Shown in pieces: positions 1 to 9,018 of a stretch of DNA of 64,000 nt. Each line of letters starts with the position of its first letter. The stretch's first letter is position 1. Below the pieces are notes generated by a model. It did no database searches. It saw only the letters and a list, made by a program, of their open reading frames with translations, and was not told the origin of the DNA. Source of the DNA: Hathewaya proteolytica DSM 3090 (GTDB lineage Bacteria; Bacillota; Clostridia; Clostridiales; Clostridiaceae); NCBI RefSeq assembly GCF_900142225.1, contig NZ_FRAD01000013.1, positions 1 to 64,000 on the forward strand, written 5' to 3'. The translations under genes were made by a program, and so were the position numbers.

Positions 1-270
1 AAAGAAATATAGTCTTGGTCAATCCATGTCAAGAAGAGGAAATTGTTGGGATAACGCTCCTCAAGAATCATTTTTCGGCCATATGAAAGATGAGATAGAT
101 TCTAAAAGTTGTTCTACATTTAAGGAATTACAGTTTATAATAGATGATTATATGGAGTACTATAATAACTTTAGATATCAATGGGGATTAAAAAAGCTGA
201 CTCCTATACAATATAGAAATCAGCTTTTAGCTGTCTAGACTTTTTCAAAATGTCCTTGACATAGGATCCA
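1..270 (+). mobile_element. Right end of an IS3-family (IS150-like) insertion sequence
   Basis: The segment holds the 3' end of an IS3-type transposase followed by a short non-coding tail. The presumed terminal repeat is 251-270, ending in the CA dinucleotide typical of IS3 termini. The left part lies outside the window, so length and target duplication cannot be judged. The boundary at 270 is inferred from the family rule only. Confidence 0.7.
2..238 (+). CDS. IS3-family transposase OrfB, C-terminal fragment
   Basis: The frame is open from the first bases of the window, so the start lies outside. The visible 78 residues include the OrfB tail motif MSRRGNCWDNAPQESFF, in which the second Glu region belongs to the DDE integrase (rve) domain, followed by the usual YNxxRxQxxLKxLTPxQYR end. 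In the family this protein cuts and joins transposon ends. The in-frame ATG at 26 is internal to the domain and is not a real start. Whether the complete element is intact cannot be told from here. Confidence 0.85.
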   Translation, partial: KKYSLGQSMSRRGNCWDNAPQESFFGHMKDEIDSKSCSTFKELQFIIDDYMEYYNNFRYQWGLKKLTPIQYRNQLLAV

Positions 271-299
271 TTTTATTTCCACCTAAGTGTTTTTTGTTC

Positions 300-2048
300 T
301 CAATAAGTTAACTTAACAGTAAAATATTTGATAGGAGTTCCATCATATTGTATGCCATATTTTAAATAATAGTTATTTTCCTGGCAAAGCTCCAACACAG
401 TATCAGCAATCTGCTGAGCGTTTGCCGTCATATTTAAAAACTTGCATGCCATGTAGGAGTGCCCATTTAAAATAGCTTTATTAACCTCTTCTTTTAGCTG
501 AGACATACTAGTAATTACATTGATTGGTTTTCCGTCCATATCATACTCAGGTATATTTACATTATCCCTAAGATACTTCACACCATTCGCCACAGGTATT
601 TTTCCTTCTGCAGTATGGGTTTTTATAAATTCACCATTAGGAACATTAAAATAGTTATGAGTTATTTTGATAAATCCATGTTCTCCATTAGAGTACACAG
701 GGTCGTCCCAAGTTACATCAAGGTTATACCACTTATTGTCATCAAGCTTAACCATATTCCATCCATGAGGCTGCCCAGCATATCCTGGCACATATAAACA
801 TTCTACACCAGCTTCCTTGCACAATACACACATGGCTTTTGCATATCCTTCACAAACACCATTTCCCTCAATTAAAATTCCATAAGCACTATGTTCCTCT
901 GCCCTATATCCACCTTTACGAAGGTAATCTTCATCATAAAAAGCATTGTCAACTAAATAATCGTGAAGAAATAATTCTATTTCAAACTTTGACATATCAT
1001 CCCTAATATTTTTTGAAATTATTTCATTAACTTTTGCAGTGACAGCATCCCTCTGAGCCAGAAGTTTCGCCTTATCATATAAATATTCAAAATTAATTAT
1101 AATTTCACTATTGCCATTTCCCTTATCTAAAATACTCCAACTAGCACCGTTGTATCCATAAATAATTTCTTGAGATTCAGCCAGTGCCTGTCCAATAACT
1201 TCATTCAATTCCGAATCTACATAATTAGCCCCATGAACTTTTAACTTATCCTCAAAATTTCTTAGTGCTCCTCTAACTGCAATTTTCAATTGATTTGAAT
1301 CATAAATTGTTTTACCTGCAATGTTCTTTTCCTCTTGAATTTCTTTTTTAATTAGAGACCTAGCCTGTACCTTATCTTCTGTTTTCTCTGGATTTACTGG
1401 TATTTCTGGTTCCACCGGTACTTCTGGCTTTACTGAGTCTTCTATATTTATTGATTTTATTGTATTTAATATATTGTCTAGCCTTAAAGCTTCATTATTG
1501 CAATCTTTGTTATTTGAAATCACCAATTGGCTAATCCATTTTTCTGCCTCTGAAATATTGTCTTTATCGCAATTTTCTTTACACTTTTTTACAGCATCAT
1601 TAGCTCTAATAATTATTTTACCTTGGTACTGATCAAGTTTACTAGACCAAGAAGAAATATAATCCTTATTTCCTTTATAGGTAGAAAAATCCAAAATATA
1701 ATTTCTAGCTATATTTATATCTTGCTGATCAATAAAATCCCTCTCTCTGTGATTTCCATCATATAAATATGAATAAAATTGCTCAAATAATTCCTGTTGT
1801 ACGTTATCCACTAATTTCGAAAATTCACCCACTGCGAACTTTAAACTAGCACGTTGATTCATATTTATAATTTTCGTCCTAGCTTTATTTATACTTTCTT
1901 GAGTTCTCTGTCCAATGCACTGGTTTACAGTGTCATAGGTGTCACGGTATATTACATCATCCATGGTCATAGCGTTTGCCGATATACTAAATATAGACAG
2001 ACACATAATTAAAGTAAAAATACAACTTAAAATTCTATTCTTTTTCAT
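300..2048 (-). CDS. Secreted transglutaminase-like protein with helical N-terminal domain
   Basis: This 582-residue protein begins with a Sec signal peptide (residues 1-26, ending ANA). Residues about 30-200 form a predicted helical domain shared with three other proteins in this window. A Pro/Glu-rich linker (about 208-222) leads to a C-terminal transglutaminase-like fold with the Cys-His-Asp triad visible as GVCEGYAKAM (C399), HGWNMV (H428) and LDVTWDDP (D444). The family includes bacterial transglutaminase or protease-like proteins acting outside the cell; substrate unknown. The closest relative is the gene at 12416-14152, with the same domain order. It stands alone, downstream of a long intergenic stretch. 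A role in cell wall or spore surface cross-linking is inference only. Confidence 0.8.
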   Translation of the reverse strand: MKKNRILSCIFTLIMCLSIFSISANAMTMDDVIYRDTYDTVNQCIGQRTQESINKARTKIINMNQRASLKFAVGEFSKLVDNVQQELFEQFYSYLYDGNHRERDFIDQQDINIARNYILDFSTYKGNKDYISSWSSKLDQYQGKIIIRANDAVKKCKENCDKDNISEAEKWISQLVISNNKDCNNEALRLDNILNTIKSINIEDSVKPEVPVEPEIPVNPEKTEDKVQARSLIKKEIQEEKNIAGKTIYDSNQLKIAVRGALRNFEDKLKVHGANYVDSELNEVIGQALAESQEIIYGYNGASWSILDKGNGNSEIIINFEYLYDKAKLLAQRDAVTAKVNEIISKNIRDDMSKFEIELFLHDYLVDNAFYDEDYLRKGGYRAEEHSAYGILIEGNGVCEGYAKAMCVLCKEAGVECLYVPGYAGQPHGWNMVKLDDNKWYNLDVTWDDPVYSNGEHGFIKITHNYFNVPNGEFIKTHTAEGKIPVANGVKYLRDNVNIPEYDMDGKPINVITSMSQLKEEVNKAILNGHSYMACKFLNMTANAQQIADTVLELCQENNYYLKYGIQYDGTPIKYFTVKLTY

Positions 2049-2273
2049 CTAGATCCCCCTCTTTTCTGAAAAATAAAAAAGCACTTACAATAAGAATACT
2101 TGAAATTGCATATAAATATTATATCATAGTACTTTCATAAATATAATTATTTTATCAATTGTTTAACTGTCAACTCATAATTATACTTAAAACAATAAAA
2201 ACTTTCTTGACTAAATCTTGCATATTTTTATTATAAATACAAATCACAACTAGAAATTGTTGCACAATAAATA

Positions 2274-2320
2274 AAAAGAGATATGTTTTAGCTAAAAGCT
2301 TCTGCTCACATATCTCTTTT
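2274..2320 (-). terminator. Rho-independent terminator of the AraC-GGDEF gene
   Basis: Arms at 2274-2286 and 2308-2320 pair over 13 bases. Read on the minus strand the second arm runs into a U-rich tail. It lies just past the stop of the gene ending at 2351. The rest of 2049-2350 is A+T-rich and shows no gene. Confidence 0.75.
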
Positions 2321-2350
2321 AATATCTTGTAAATTTACAATAACATTATC

Positions 2351-3172
2351 CTAGACGATTCTTACATCTTCCTTACTTCTTCTAGTTTCCTCTATAACTT
2401 CTCGAATGTTGGTAAATACATCACAGTATTTAAGATTTCCCTCGCCAATTTTCATGCCACCAACTCTCATGAATACTGGAATGCTTTCCCCTTGACTTTC
2501 AATAGTTTGTCCATTTAGATCCATGATTTTTTCTGCCAATTTCTCTAATTGCTCCAAATTTTCTAAGCCGGTTACTAAAACAAATTCATCTCCACCACTT
2601 CTAAAAAGAAACATATCATCTGAAGCATTATTGTCAATTCTCTCTAGACACTGCAGTATAGCTTTATCTCCTACATCCCTACTTATTTTATTTAACTCCA
2701 TCATGCCACATATATCAAAGCACAATACATAGGTGTTACTTCTCTTCTTTATCTCATCATATAACATACTAATATCAAATTTTTTTGAACTCATGATATT
2801 TTCCCCTCCATCATACTTAAAATCATATTTAGGAAATAATCCGGTGAATCTTCTCTCACGTCTGAATTCCGATGGCGTCATCTTCCACACTCGTGTAAAT
2901 GCTCTTGTAAAAATTTCTGGCGAACTATATTGGTATCTAAAACTTATGTCCGTTATACTCATGTCACTTTCAATGAGTTCTTTGGCAGCACAAGTCATTC
3001 TGCGCCTACAAATGTAGTCATTTATACTAAGCTGAAATACATACTTGAATATCTTTTGAAGACTGGACAATGAACAGTAACAAGCCTTGGCCAATTCTTC
3101 TTGATTTATTATGTCACAAAGATTATTCTCAATGTAATTTAACGCATCAGTCAGCACGTAAAAATTTTTCAC
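2351..3172 (-). CDS. AraC-type HTH fused to a GGDEF domain
   Basis: Residues 1-108 form an AraC/XylS DNA-binding domain with two helix-turn-helix units, including the typical second-unit text FTRAFTRVWKMTPSEFRR. Residues about 146-270 form a GGDEF domain: metal-site Asp in CFDICGM (D153) and an intact SGGDEF loop at 192-197. GGDEF proteins make cyclic di-GMP from two GTP. The domain is short (about 125 residues) and the usual KxINDxxGHxxGD segment is degenerate, so it may bind nucleotide rather than make it. AraC domains normally sit at the C-terminus with the sensor in front; here the order is reversed. No sensor or membrane segment is present. Confidence 0.85.
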   Translation of the reverse strand: MKNFYVLTDALNYIENNLCDIINQEELAKACYCSLSSLQKIFKYVFQLSINDYICRRRMTCAAKELIESDMSITDISFRYQYSSPEIFTRAFTRVWKMTPSEFRRERRFTGLFPKYDFKYDGGENIMSSKKFDISMLYDEIKKRSNTYVLCFDICGMMELNKISRDVGDKAILQCLERIDNNASDDMFLFRSGGDEFVLVTGLENLEQLEKLAEKIMDLNGQTIESQGESIPVFMRVGGMKIGEGNLKYCDVFTNIREVIEETRRSKEDVRIV

Positions 3173-3276
3173 TGGATACCTCCTTAACTCTACAATAATA
3201 TAATGGATAACGTTATCTTACTTATAATATATCATGATGACTATATCTTTGCTTGACTTTTTGAGCATAGTTTATA

Positions 3277-4065
3277 CTATTCCTTTTGTAAAAATGTAAT
3301 TTGATTTTTCTTATTGTATAGAGTTTTATATCCAAAGTACAATGATCCAAAAGATGATAAACATACCACAGTGCATATGGCAATGACAATGGCTATTTGA
3401 TAAAGAATAGCCGTAGTTGGTAGTGTTCCTGATAATATCTGCCCAGTCATCATACCCGGCAAAGCCACAATTCCCATTCCCAACATAGAATTCATAGTAG
3501 GTAGCAATGCAGTTTCAAGAGCTTGCTTTACAAAAGGCAACAATATTTTTTCTGGTGTTACTCCTATATTAAGCAAAGCATTTATTTTTGTCCTCTGACC
3601 GTTTAGGCTTTCACGAAAAGTTTTTATACCAAGAGTTGCACCCGTCATAGTATTGCCCATAATCATGCCACCTATAGGAATAACGTACTGAGGATTAAAC
3701 ATGCTCTCGCCCACCACCACGCATATAAAGAAAACCATAACAATTACTCCGGAAAAGGCAATGGAGCAAGCAATAGCCATTTTAAATCTATTATTAATTC
3801 CCTTGTTTTTAGAAAGCACCCGGTATATGGCAAAAGAAGTCATTAATATAAGATATAAAACCGTATATGCTGGATGAGGATTTTTAAATATATACGATAA
3901 TATTAAACCCGCTAAGGTAAGCTGTACTGTCATCCTTATGCTTGCCACCACAAGAAGCTTCGTCTTATTTATGTGACATTTTTTCATTACAAACAAAGTC
4001 ACTAAAAGTAATACGTAAATTAGCGAAAACTGCCACAACTGTATTTCTACAATATTACTCACCAT
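3277..4065 (-). CDS. fetB: FetB-like ABC transporter permease (UPF0014 family)
   Basis: An integral membrane protein of about 262 residues with some seven hydrophobic segments and the UPF0014/FetB signature region (GATLGIKTFRESL, then MLGMGIVALPGMMTGQILSG). FetAB exports iron or handles metal stress in enterobacteria. The upstream in-frame extension was rejected: a GGGGAGG site lies just before ATG 4065, with the GTG at 4062 at slightly better spacing. It overlaps the end of the ATPase gene by a few bases, so the two are translationally coupled. The metal is inferred from family. Confidence 0.85.
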   Translation of the reverse strand: MVSNIVEIQLWQFSLIYVLLLVTLFVMKKCHINKTKLLVVASIRMTVQLTLAGLILSYIFKNPHPAYTVLYLILMTSFAIYRVLSKNKGINNRFKMAIACSIAFSGVIVMVFFICVVVGESMFNPQYVIPIGGMIMGNTMTGATLGIKTFRESLNGQRTKINALLNIGVTPEKILLPFVKQALETALLPTMNSMLGMGIVALPGMMTGQILSGTLPTTAILYQIAIVIAICTVVCLSSFGSLYFGYKTLYNKKNQITFLQKE

Positions 4066-4690
4066 ATCCTCCCCTTTCCAATGTAATACATTCATCTGCA
4101 TATATCTCCACCATTTTGGGGTTGTGACATATGGCGATGACTGTTATACCATGTTCCCCACAAAATTTTTTTACATTATGAAAATATTTAATAGAAGTTG
4201 CCTCATCCAGTGCTGCCGTCGGCTCGTCTAGCATTAGCACCTTAGGCATAAAGGATAGACATATAGCCATAAAAACCCTTTGTCTTTCCCCACCAGACAT
4301 GATTTCACACCTAGTATCCAAAGGAAAATCTGCACAACATATAGAAAGGTACTCCTTCATATTCACCTCATCTATACATTGTTCGCCCCTATAATTATAA
4401 TACTGCTGAAAATTATCCCTGATTGTCCCTTCAAAAAGATATACTTCCTGCGATGCAAGCAAAACCTCTCTCCTCAATTTTATGGTATCTATGTCCTGAA
4501 TTTTTCTTCCATCATATTCAATAAATCCCCCTGAAGAATTTTCTGTGTTATTAATTAGCCTTAAGAAAGTGCTCTTTCCACAACCACTTTCACCACATAT
4601 AAAAGTCATCTTCCCCCTTTTAATGCACATGTCAGGATAGTTGACTAATTCTAAAAATTTAAGACCCGTAGCTTTAATTATGTTTTCCAT
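4055..4690 (-). CDS. fetA: FetA-like ABC transporter ATPase
   Basis: A compact 211-residue ATP-binding subunit: Walker A GESGCGKST (33-41), signature MSGGERQRV (131-139), Walker B VLMLDEP (151-157). It powers the partner permease encoded immediately downstream. The Q-loop region (LLASQEVYLFEGTIRDNF) resembles FetA/YbbL and multidrug-type ATPases. First gene of a two-gene operon. Confidence 0.85.
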   Translation of the reverse strand: MENIIKATGLKFLELVNYPDMCIKRGKMTFICGESGCGKSTFLRLINNTENSSGGFIEYDGRKIQDIDTIKLRREVLLASQEVYLFEGTIRDNFQQYYNYRGEQCIDEVNMKEYLSICCADFPLDTRCEIMSGGERQRVFMAICLSFMPKVLMLDEPTAALDEATSIKYFHNVKKFCGEHGITVIAICHNPKMVEIYADECITLERGGYGE

Positions 4691-4781
4691 GATTCACAAT
4701 CTCCTCGCAACCCTAAATTAAATAATATTATTATAACACGTACAGTTCAATAATATTATTCCTTAATTGTAAAATCAAATT

Positions 4782-4806
4782 CCACCACTGAAATATACAA
4801 CACAGC
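4782..4806. repeat. Solitary transposon-end repeat (type A)
   Basis: On the minus strand this reads GCTGTGTTGTATATTTCAG then TGGTGG. It matches the type A end of the IS1595-like element at 38872-40639. No partner end is seen nearby, so it is either a solo end or a decayed element. Confidence 0.7.
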
Positions 4807-4830
4807 TTTTAACCATAAATAAATTAAAAC

Positions 4831-4873
4831 AGAGCCTCCCCCTCCTGTAGAAAACCCAGGAAAGTTCGGCTCT
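4831..4873 (-). terminator. Possible terminator downstream of CotS-family gene
   Basis: The outer arms AGAGCC/GGCTCT at 4831-4836 and 4868-4873 can close a hairpin with inner C-rich/G-rich pairing. The U tail on the minus strand is weak. It lies between the stop at 4912 and the solo repeat. Confidence 0.4.
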
Positions 4874-4911
4874 ATTTATATGCACCAAAAAGTAGAAATT
4901 ATCACATCAAA

Positions 4912-5913
4912 CTAAATGCCATAAAACTCTCTAAACTCCTCAAGAAATTTACAATATAATTCCTTTTCATTTATAATGTTATTTATTTTATTTATGAATG
5001 TTGAATTTACCCAATTGGTTTCGTTGTAATAGAATCTATTACATATTCTCCAAAATCTTTGAGGGAACATTAGAAAGGCGTATAAAACTTTGTACTCCTC
5101 TGGCCTCAAAGGCGAAACAGAATTATAGCCATCAATAATATTTTTGCAAATGTTTATATCCCAATTTCTTCGCTTCAATACCTTTGTTATGAATGTAGCC
5201 AAATCGAATACTCTTATCTCACGCTTACAGTAGTCAAAATCCACTATGTTAACTTCATTGTCTGGGGATATAATAATATTGTGATAAGTAAAATCGTGAT
5301 GGCAAAGACCTTTCACCTCTAACTCTTCGTCACACAGCGCTTTGTATGCTGAAGTATTTAAGATATCCAACGCCTTTATAGCTAAATCCTTATAAAAATT
5401 TTTATTGAGAAGATATATCTCATCAAATTCAGGCAACTTCTTCTTTTTCTTTTTTGACATAGTAAGATTTTTTTCAAAAGATTGTATACGTTTCTCCATA
5501 ATTGAAGGCCATTTCCCAATATCAGTCTTTACCGTGCTGTTCTCTGGTGGTTCGTATCCACGAGATGCAATATTGAAATTTGCCAAAGCCTTACTTGCCA
5601 TCAATATATCATCATCATTTTGAAAGTCGGCCTCTCGCCCCTCGATCCATCTTGATAAAGTGTATATATCCTCATTTACAATGGCAAAAGGTTCTCCCGC
5701 AGTATTTAAATAATTCCTGTCAATTCTATGGAAACCTTTACTAACTAAATATTCCTTGGCACCATAAATAAAATATATTTTAAGTACCCCCACGCCCACT
5801 TTTTTTAAGCATCTTTTACCCACATTAGTATCCAACTCATAAATGCCTTTGTTGGGACTCATTTTTTCAATTTTAATATCAAATTGTCTTTCGATTTCTA
5901 ACTCTCGCATCAT
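4912..5913 (-). CDS. CotS-family spore coat kinase-like protein
   Basis: A 333-residue protein of the CotS/YutH branch of the aminoglycoside phosphotransferase-like kinases. The catalytic loop CHHDFTYHN and the metal-binding VDFDY follow in the expected order (residues about 204-227 of the chosen product). In Bacillus, CotS is an inner coat protein; clostridial relatives lie in coat glycosylation clusters. The start at 5913 is preferred because GAGGGGG lies about 10 bases upstream; the upstream ATG has no site. It is divergent from the GT4 gene at 6002, with 88 bases between. A lysine homopolymer (KKKKKK) is encoded by an A-rich tract near 5440-5460. Phosphate acceptor unknown. Confidence 0.82.
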   Translation of the reverse strand: MMRELEIERQFDIKIEKMSPNKGIYELDTNVGKRCLKKVGVGVLKIYFIYGAKEYLVSKGFHRIDRNYLNTAGEPFAIVNEDIYTLSRWIEGREADFQNDDDILMASKALANFNIASRGYEPPENSTVKTDIGKWPSIMEKRIQSFEKNLTMSKKKKKKLPEFDEIYLLNKNFYKDLAIKALDILNTSAYKALCDEELEVKGLCHHDFTYHNIIISPDNEVNIVDFDYCKREIRVFDLATFITKVLKRRNWDINICKNIIDGYNSVSPLRPEEYKVLYAFLMFPQRFWRICNRFYYNETNWVNSTFINKINNIINEKELYCKFLEEFREFYGI

Positions 5914-6001
5914 TTTAATCGACCCCCTCTTTATAAAAATACTAACAAAAGAATGACGCATTTAATATACTACATTATATTCATTATTAAGGAGTTTTAT
6001 T

Positions 6002-7129
6002 ATGAAAATCGGAATTGACGGAAGAGCGGCAAAATGGTATCGTGGCACTGGCATTGGAACTTATACCTATGAACTCATAAATTATTTCAACTACTGCCAT
6101 GACCTTCAAAATGACCATCTCTTTGTACACCTATGCGGAGATGTAAACCTTCCTGATTATAAAAATCATGTTCAATATGTGCCCGCTGTGAATAGTTATA
6201 AAAATAATTTTTGGGATGAGGTTCTAGTTCCAAATGAAATTGATCAACTAAAACTAGATTTGTACCATATTCCCCAAAACGGTATAGGAATGCCACTAAA
6301 CCAAAACTGCCCTTACATCATAACCCTACATGACATAATACCTTGCAAACTACCTCAAACTGTCAGTGACAAATTTCTGTCCATATTTAATAAATATATG
6401 CCATCAATTATAGAAAATGCCAAAGCCATCATAACTGTATCTCAATTTTCTAAAGATGACATAGCCCGTGAATTTAATTATGATAAAAATCACATACATG
6501 TTACTCATTTAGCCAGTGAAGAGATATACAAACCACTTAACAAGTCCATAAGCAAATCTATTATTAAAGAACAATATAATATATGCAGCGATTACATTCT
6601 TTATGTGGGCGGATTTAGTCCTAGGAAAAACATCCTTGGACTTATAGAGGCTTTTTATACCCTAAAGAAAAGATATAAAACCCCTATAAAGTTGGTCATA
6701 GCTGGGACAAAAGGATTATCCTATGAAATATATAAAACAAGAGTACATGAGCTTTCTTTAGATGAAAATGTTTTATTTCCGGGGTTTATACAACTAGAAC
6801 ACATGCCGTATCTCTACAATGCCGCTGAATTCCTGGCTTATCCTTCATTGTATGAAGGCTTTGGACTTCCACCACTAGAAGCCATGTCCTGTGGCATACC
6901 AGTTATATCATCAAATATTACCTCCATTCCCGAAGTTCTAGGGGATGCTGCAAAACTAATAAACCCCATGGACTTTGATGAACTCTCCCTTGCCATGGAA
7001 GAAATGCTTACAGATAAAAAACTGTACCATCATTATAAGAAACTCAGCCTAGAAAAAGCTAAAAACTACAGTTGGGAAAAGACAGTGCAAAAAACAGTGA
7101 AAGCTTATCATGACACTCTGCATATTTAA
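6002..7129 (+). CDS. GT4-family glycosyltransferase (CotSA-like)
   Basis: A 375-residue GT-B glycosyltransferase. The N-terminal acceptor domain has the GTGIGTYTYEL loop (16-25); the C-terminal donor domain has VGGFSPRKN (202-210) and the E-x7-E pair in YEGFGLPPLEAM (E285, E293). The family moves a sugar from a nucleotide donor with retention of configuration. It is preceded by AAGGAG seven bases before the ATG. Its position beside CotS-type genes matches the cotS-cotSA pairing of Bacillus and points to spore coat glycosylation, with sugar and acceptor unknown. It is paralogous to the gene at 10190. Confidence 0.85.
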   Translation: MKIGIDGRAAKWYRGTGIGTYTYELINYFNYCHDLQNDHLFVHLCGDVNLPDYKNHVQYVPAVNSYKNNFWDEVLVPNEIDQLKLDLYHIPQNGIGMPLNQNCPYIITLHDIIPCKLPQTVSDKFLSIFNKYMPSIIENAKAIITVSQFSKDDIAREFNYDKNHIHVTHLASEEIYKPLNKSISKSIIKEQYNICSDYILYVGGFSPRKNILGLIEAFYTLKKRYKTPIKLVIAGTKGLSYEIYKTRVHELSLDENVLFPGFIQLEHMPYLYNAAEFLAYPSLYEGFGLPPLEAMSCGIPVISSNITSIPEVLGDAAKLINPMDFDELSLAMEEMLTDKKLYHHYKKLSLEKAKNYSWEKTVQKTVKAYHDTLHI

Positions 7130-7138
7130 AAAAACAAA

Positions 7139-7197
7139 GTGGATACTCCTCACCCTTTACTGAATTTTTAGTAAGGGCTAAGAGATCCACCTTTTTT
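7139..7197 (+). terminator. Terminator of the first glycosyltransferase gene
   Basis: Outer arms GTGGAT (7139-7144) and ATCCAC (7185-7190) enclose an inner stem CCCTTTACT/AGTAAGGG (7153-7161, 7170-7177). Seven Ts follow. Confidence 0.85.
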
Positions 7198-7213
7198 AAT
7201 ATTTTTATATTTT

Positions 7214-8239
7214 TCATAGTAAGCGACTTTTAAATTTATTTAAAAACTCCTCTTCCTCGCCGTACATTATGAATTTTTCGTTTAAGCGATTGAGAAATAC
7301 ATTGTATTCCCATTGCTTTTCCTTGTAGTAATAGCTTTTTATCAAGGAAAAAACCCTATTAGGAAATAAAAGCATTATATAAAGCAAATTAATTTCATCA
7401 TCATATAGCACATAATTTTTCTTATATTCATCAATTATATCTTGGCATTTTTCAAAAGAAAAAGCAAAATTTTTTATCACCTTCATAATGTAGTTTGCCA
7501 CATCGTGGACCTTTATGTCCACAATAGCATAATCAAAATCAATAAAGTTGGCCTTATTATCTTTTATCAATATGTTGTGATATGCAAGATCGTGATGACA
7601 GAGCGCCACCTTTTCTTGGCACTTTACTATCTCATTGTAATTACTCTTTTCTAGATAACTCAAAGCCAAAAATGCTTTTTCAAGAAACTTATCCACATTG
7701 TTTACAACTAAGGTATCAAACTGATTTTTCACACTAAAATGCTTTACCATATCCTTTATATCCATGATTTCGTCAATCTGCTTATTGAAACTATCTTTAA
7801 GCTTATTTCTGTTGTCAAATTCATCATAGACTGTATTATATCCTTTAGACGCCTTGTGAAGTTCTGCCATACCCTGAGCGCTGATACTTACCTCCACGGG
7901 ATTTGTATAAGAACTTTCTCTTCCATCAACTAGTTCCATAACACAATAAGTCTCGCCCTTATAATATTGAAGAATTTTCCCATCCACACCAGCAACATAA
8001 TTAATCACCCTATGAAATCCGTGGGCCTTAACGTACTCCAAAGCATCATATATAAAATCAATTTTATCCTCACCATAATCTAGCCTTTTAAGAATGTACT
8101 CTCTAGATGAAGTCACCACAACAAAAACTTTTCTCACAGGTACCACATCCACAACATCTAAATTAAACCTTCTAAATAACTCTATATCCAAATCATACTG
8201 GCTCAAAAATTCCCTCTCCTTATACTTGCTCTCTAGCAT
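7214..8239 (-). CDS. CotS-family spore coat kinase-like protein
   Basis: A 341-residue APH-like kinase-fold protein, paralogous to the products at 4912 and 9015. The catalytic loop LCHHDLAYHN (H215, H216, D217, N222) and IDFDY (D234, D236) are intact, so phosphotransfer remains possible. It is the last gene of a three-gene run (10040 to 7214): the upstream frame overlaps its start by seven bases. Inferred role is spore coat assembly. Confidence 0.8.
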   Translation of the reverse strand: MLESKYKEREFLSQYDLDIELFRRFNLDVVDVVPVRKVFVVVTSSREYILKRLDYGEDKIDFIYDALEYVKAHGFHRVINYVAGVDGKILQYYKGETYCVMELVDGRESSYTNPVEVSISAQGMAELHKASKGYNTVYDEFDNRNKLKDSFNKQIDEIMDIKDMVKHFSVKNQFDTLVVNNVDKFLEKAFLALSYLEKSNYNEIVKCQEKVALCHHDLAYHNILIKDNKANFIDFDYAIVDIKVHDVANYIMKVIKNFAFSFEKCQDIIDEYKKNYVLYDDEINLLYIMLLFPNRVFSLIKSYYYKEKQWEYNVFLNRLNEKFIMYGEEEEFLNKFKSRLL

Positions 8240-9018
8240 ACACTGCCTCCTTCATGTTCCATAGCTTCCATAAGGCGTTTACAGTAGACTTCGCAAGACC
8301 AATTCTTCCTTTTTTCCCTGTAACGATTACAGCAAAGCATATATTCAGTAGGAAATTTCACCATGGAAAGAATAAAATTTCTACTCATTACGTCAAGATC
8401 AGATTCTTTGCAAAAATACTCCGCAAGTTTCACATAATCCACCCTCTTGCCTTTTTTTCTAACCCGTTTCAAAAGCTCTATGCAATCCATCTCCACCAAA
8501 TTGTATGAAGATGAAGTCATATCCTTCACATAAATTTCTTCCCCACTTTCCATAACAATGTTGTTAAACCATACCTTGTCCAAACATACTTCCTGCCTCT
8601 CCATACTCCTAACAATGAGCTTCACATACTCCTCCTCATCAATAGAACATATAGACTCCTTAGCTATGGTGTAGAACTTCGGTGCTGTTTCAAGCAAAAG
8701 CTTTTCAAAATCGTTTAATTCCCCCTTGCCTAGCAATTTCCCTATATCCGCTATGAGACGCCTTAAACTAACCTTATTTTCCTCATAAAGTTTTCCTATT
8801 TTGTTGTCTAACCTGCCCCTTAAGTAATCTCTAAACCCCATAGTTCTCTTATGAAATTGGCAAATAGTATGGATCTGTCTTAATAAATCCTTCTCGCTAA
8901 AATCCTCTCCCCCAACTATTCTAATGCTCTTACCCTGGATAATTTCAATATTCCTTTCTTTAGCAAAAGTAAAAAAAGAATTGGTTTCCTTAGAGGCTTC
9001 CCCCTTTTCCTTTATCAT
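8233..9018 (-). CDS. Degenerate CotS-family protein (predicted pseudokinase)
   Basis: A 261-residue protein recognisably related to its two neighbours but shorter, lacking much of the N-lobe. By eye alignment, LCHHDLAYHN of the neighbour corresponds to VCLDKVWFNN (144-153): the catalytic Asp is Lys148, while the final Asn is kept. IDFDY corresponds to VKDMT (164-168), so both metal-binding Asp are lost (Lys165, Met167). The reading frame is intact and overlaps both flanking genes, suggesting it is kept as a structural or regulatory protein rather than decaying. Catalysis is unlikely. Confidence 0.7.
   Translation of the reverse strand: MIKEKGEASKETNSFFTFAKERNIEIIQGKSIRIVGGEDFSEKDLLRQIHTICQFHKRTMGFRDYLRGRLDNKIGKLYEENKVSLRRLIADIGKLLGKGELNDFEKLLLETAPKFYTIAKESICSIDEEEYVKLIVRSMERQEVCLDKVWFNNIVMESGEEIYVKDMTSSSYNLVEMDCIELLKRVRKKGKRVDYVKLAEYFCKESDLDVMSRNFILSMVKFPTEYMLCCNRYREKRKNWSCEVYCKRLMEAMEHEGGSVC

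Noticed and set aside
5440..5465. Poly-A/T tract in the first CotS gene as a phase-variable site
   Set aside because: The tract is interrupted (AAG codons among AAA) and the frame is intact; there is no evidence for slippage.
8233..9018. Pseudogene call for the degenerate CotS-family gene
   Set aside because: The frame is uninterrupted, has gene overlaps on both sides as in a working operon, and retains fold-determining residues; loss is confined to catalytic positions.
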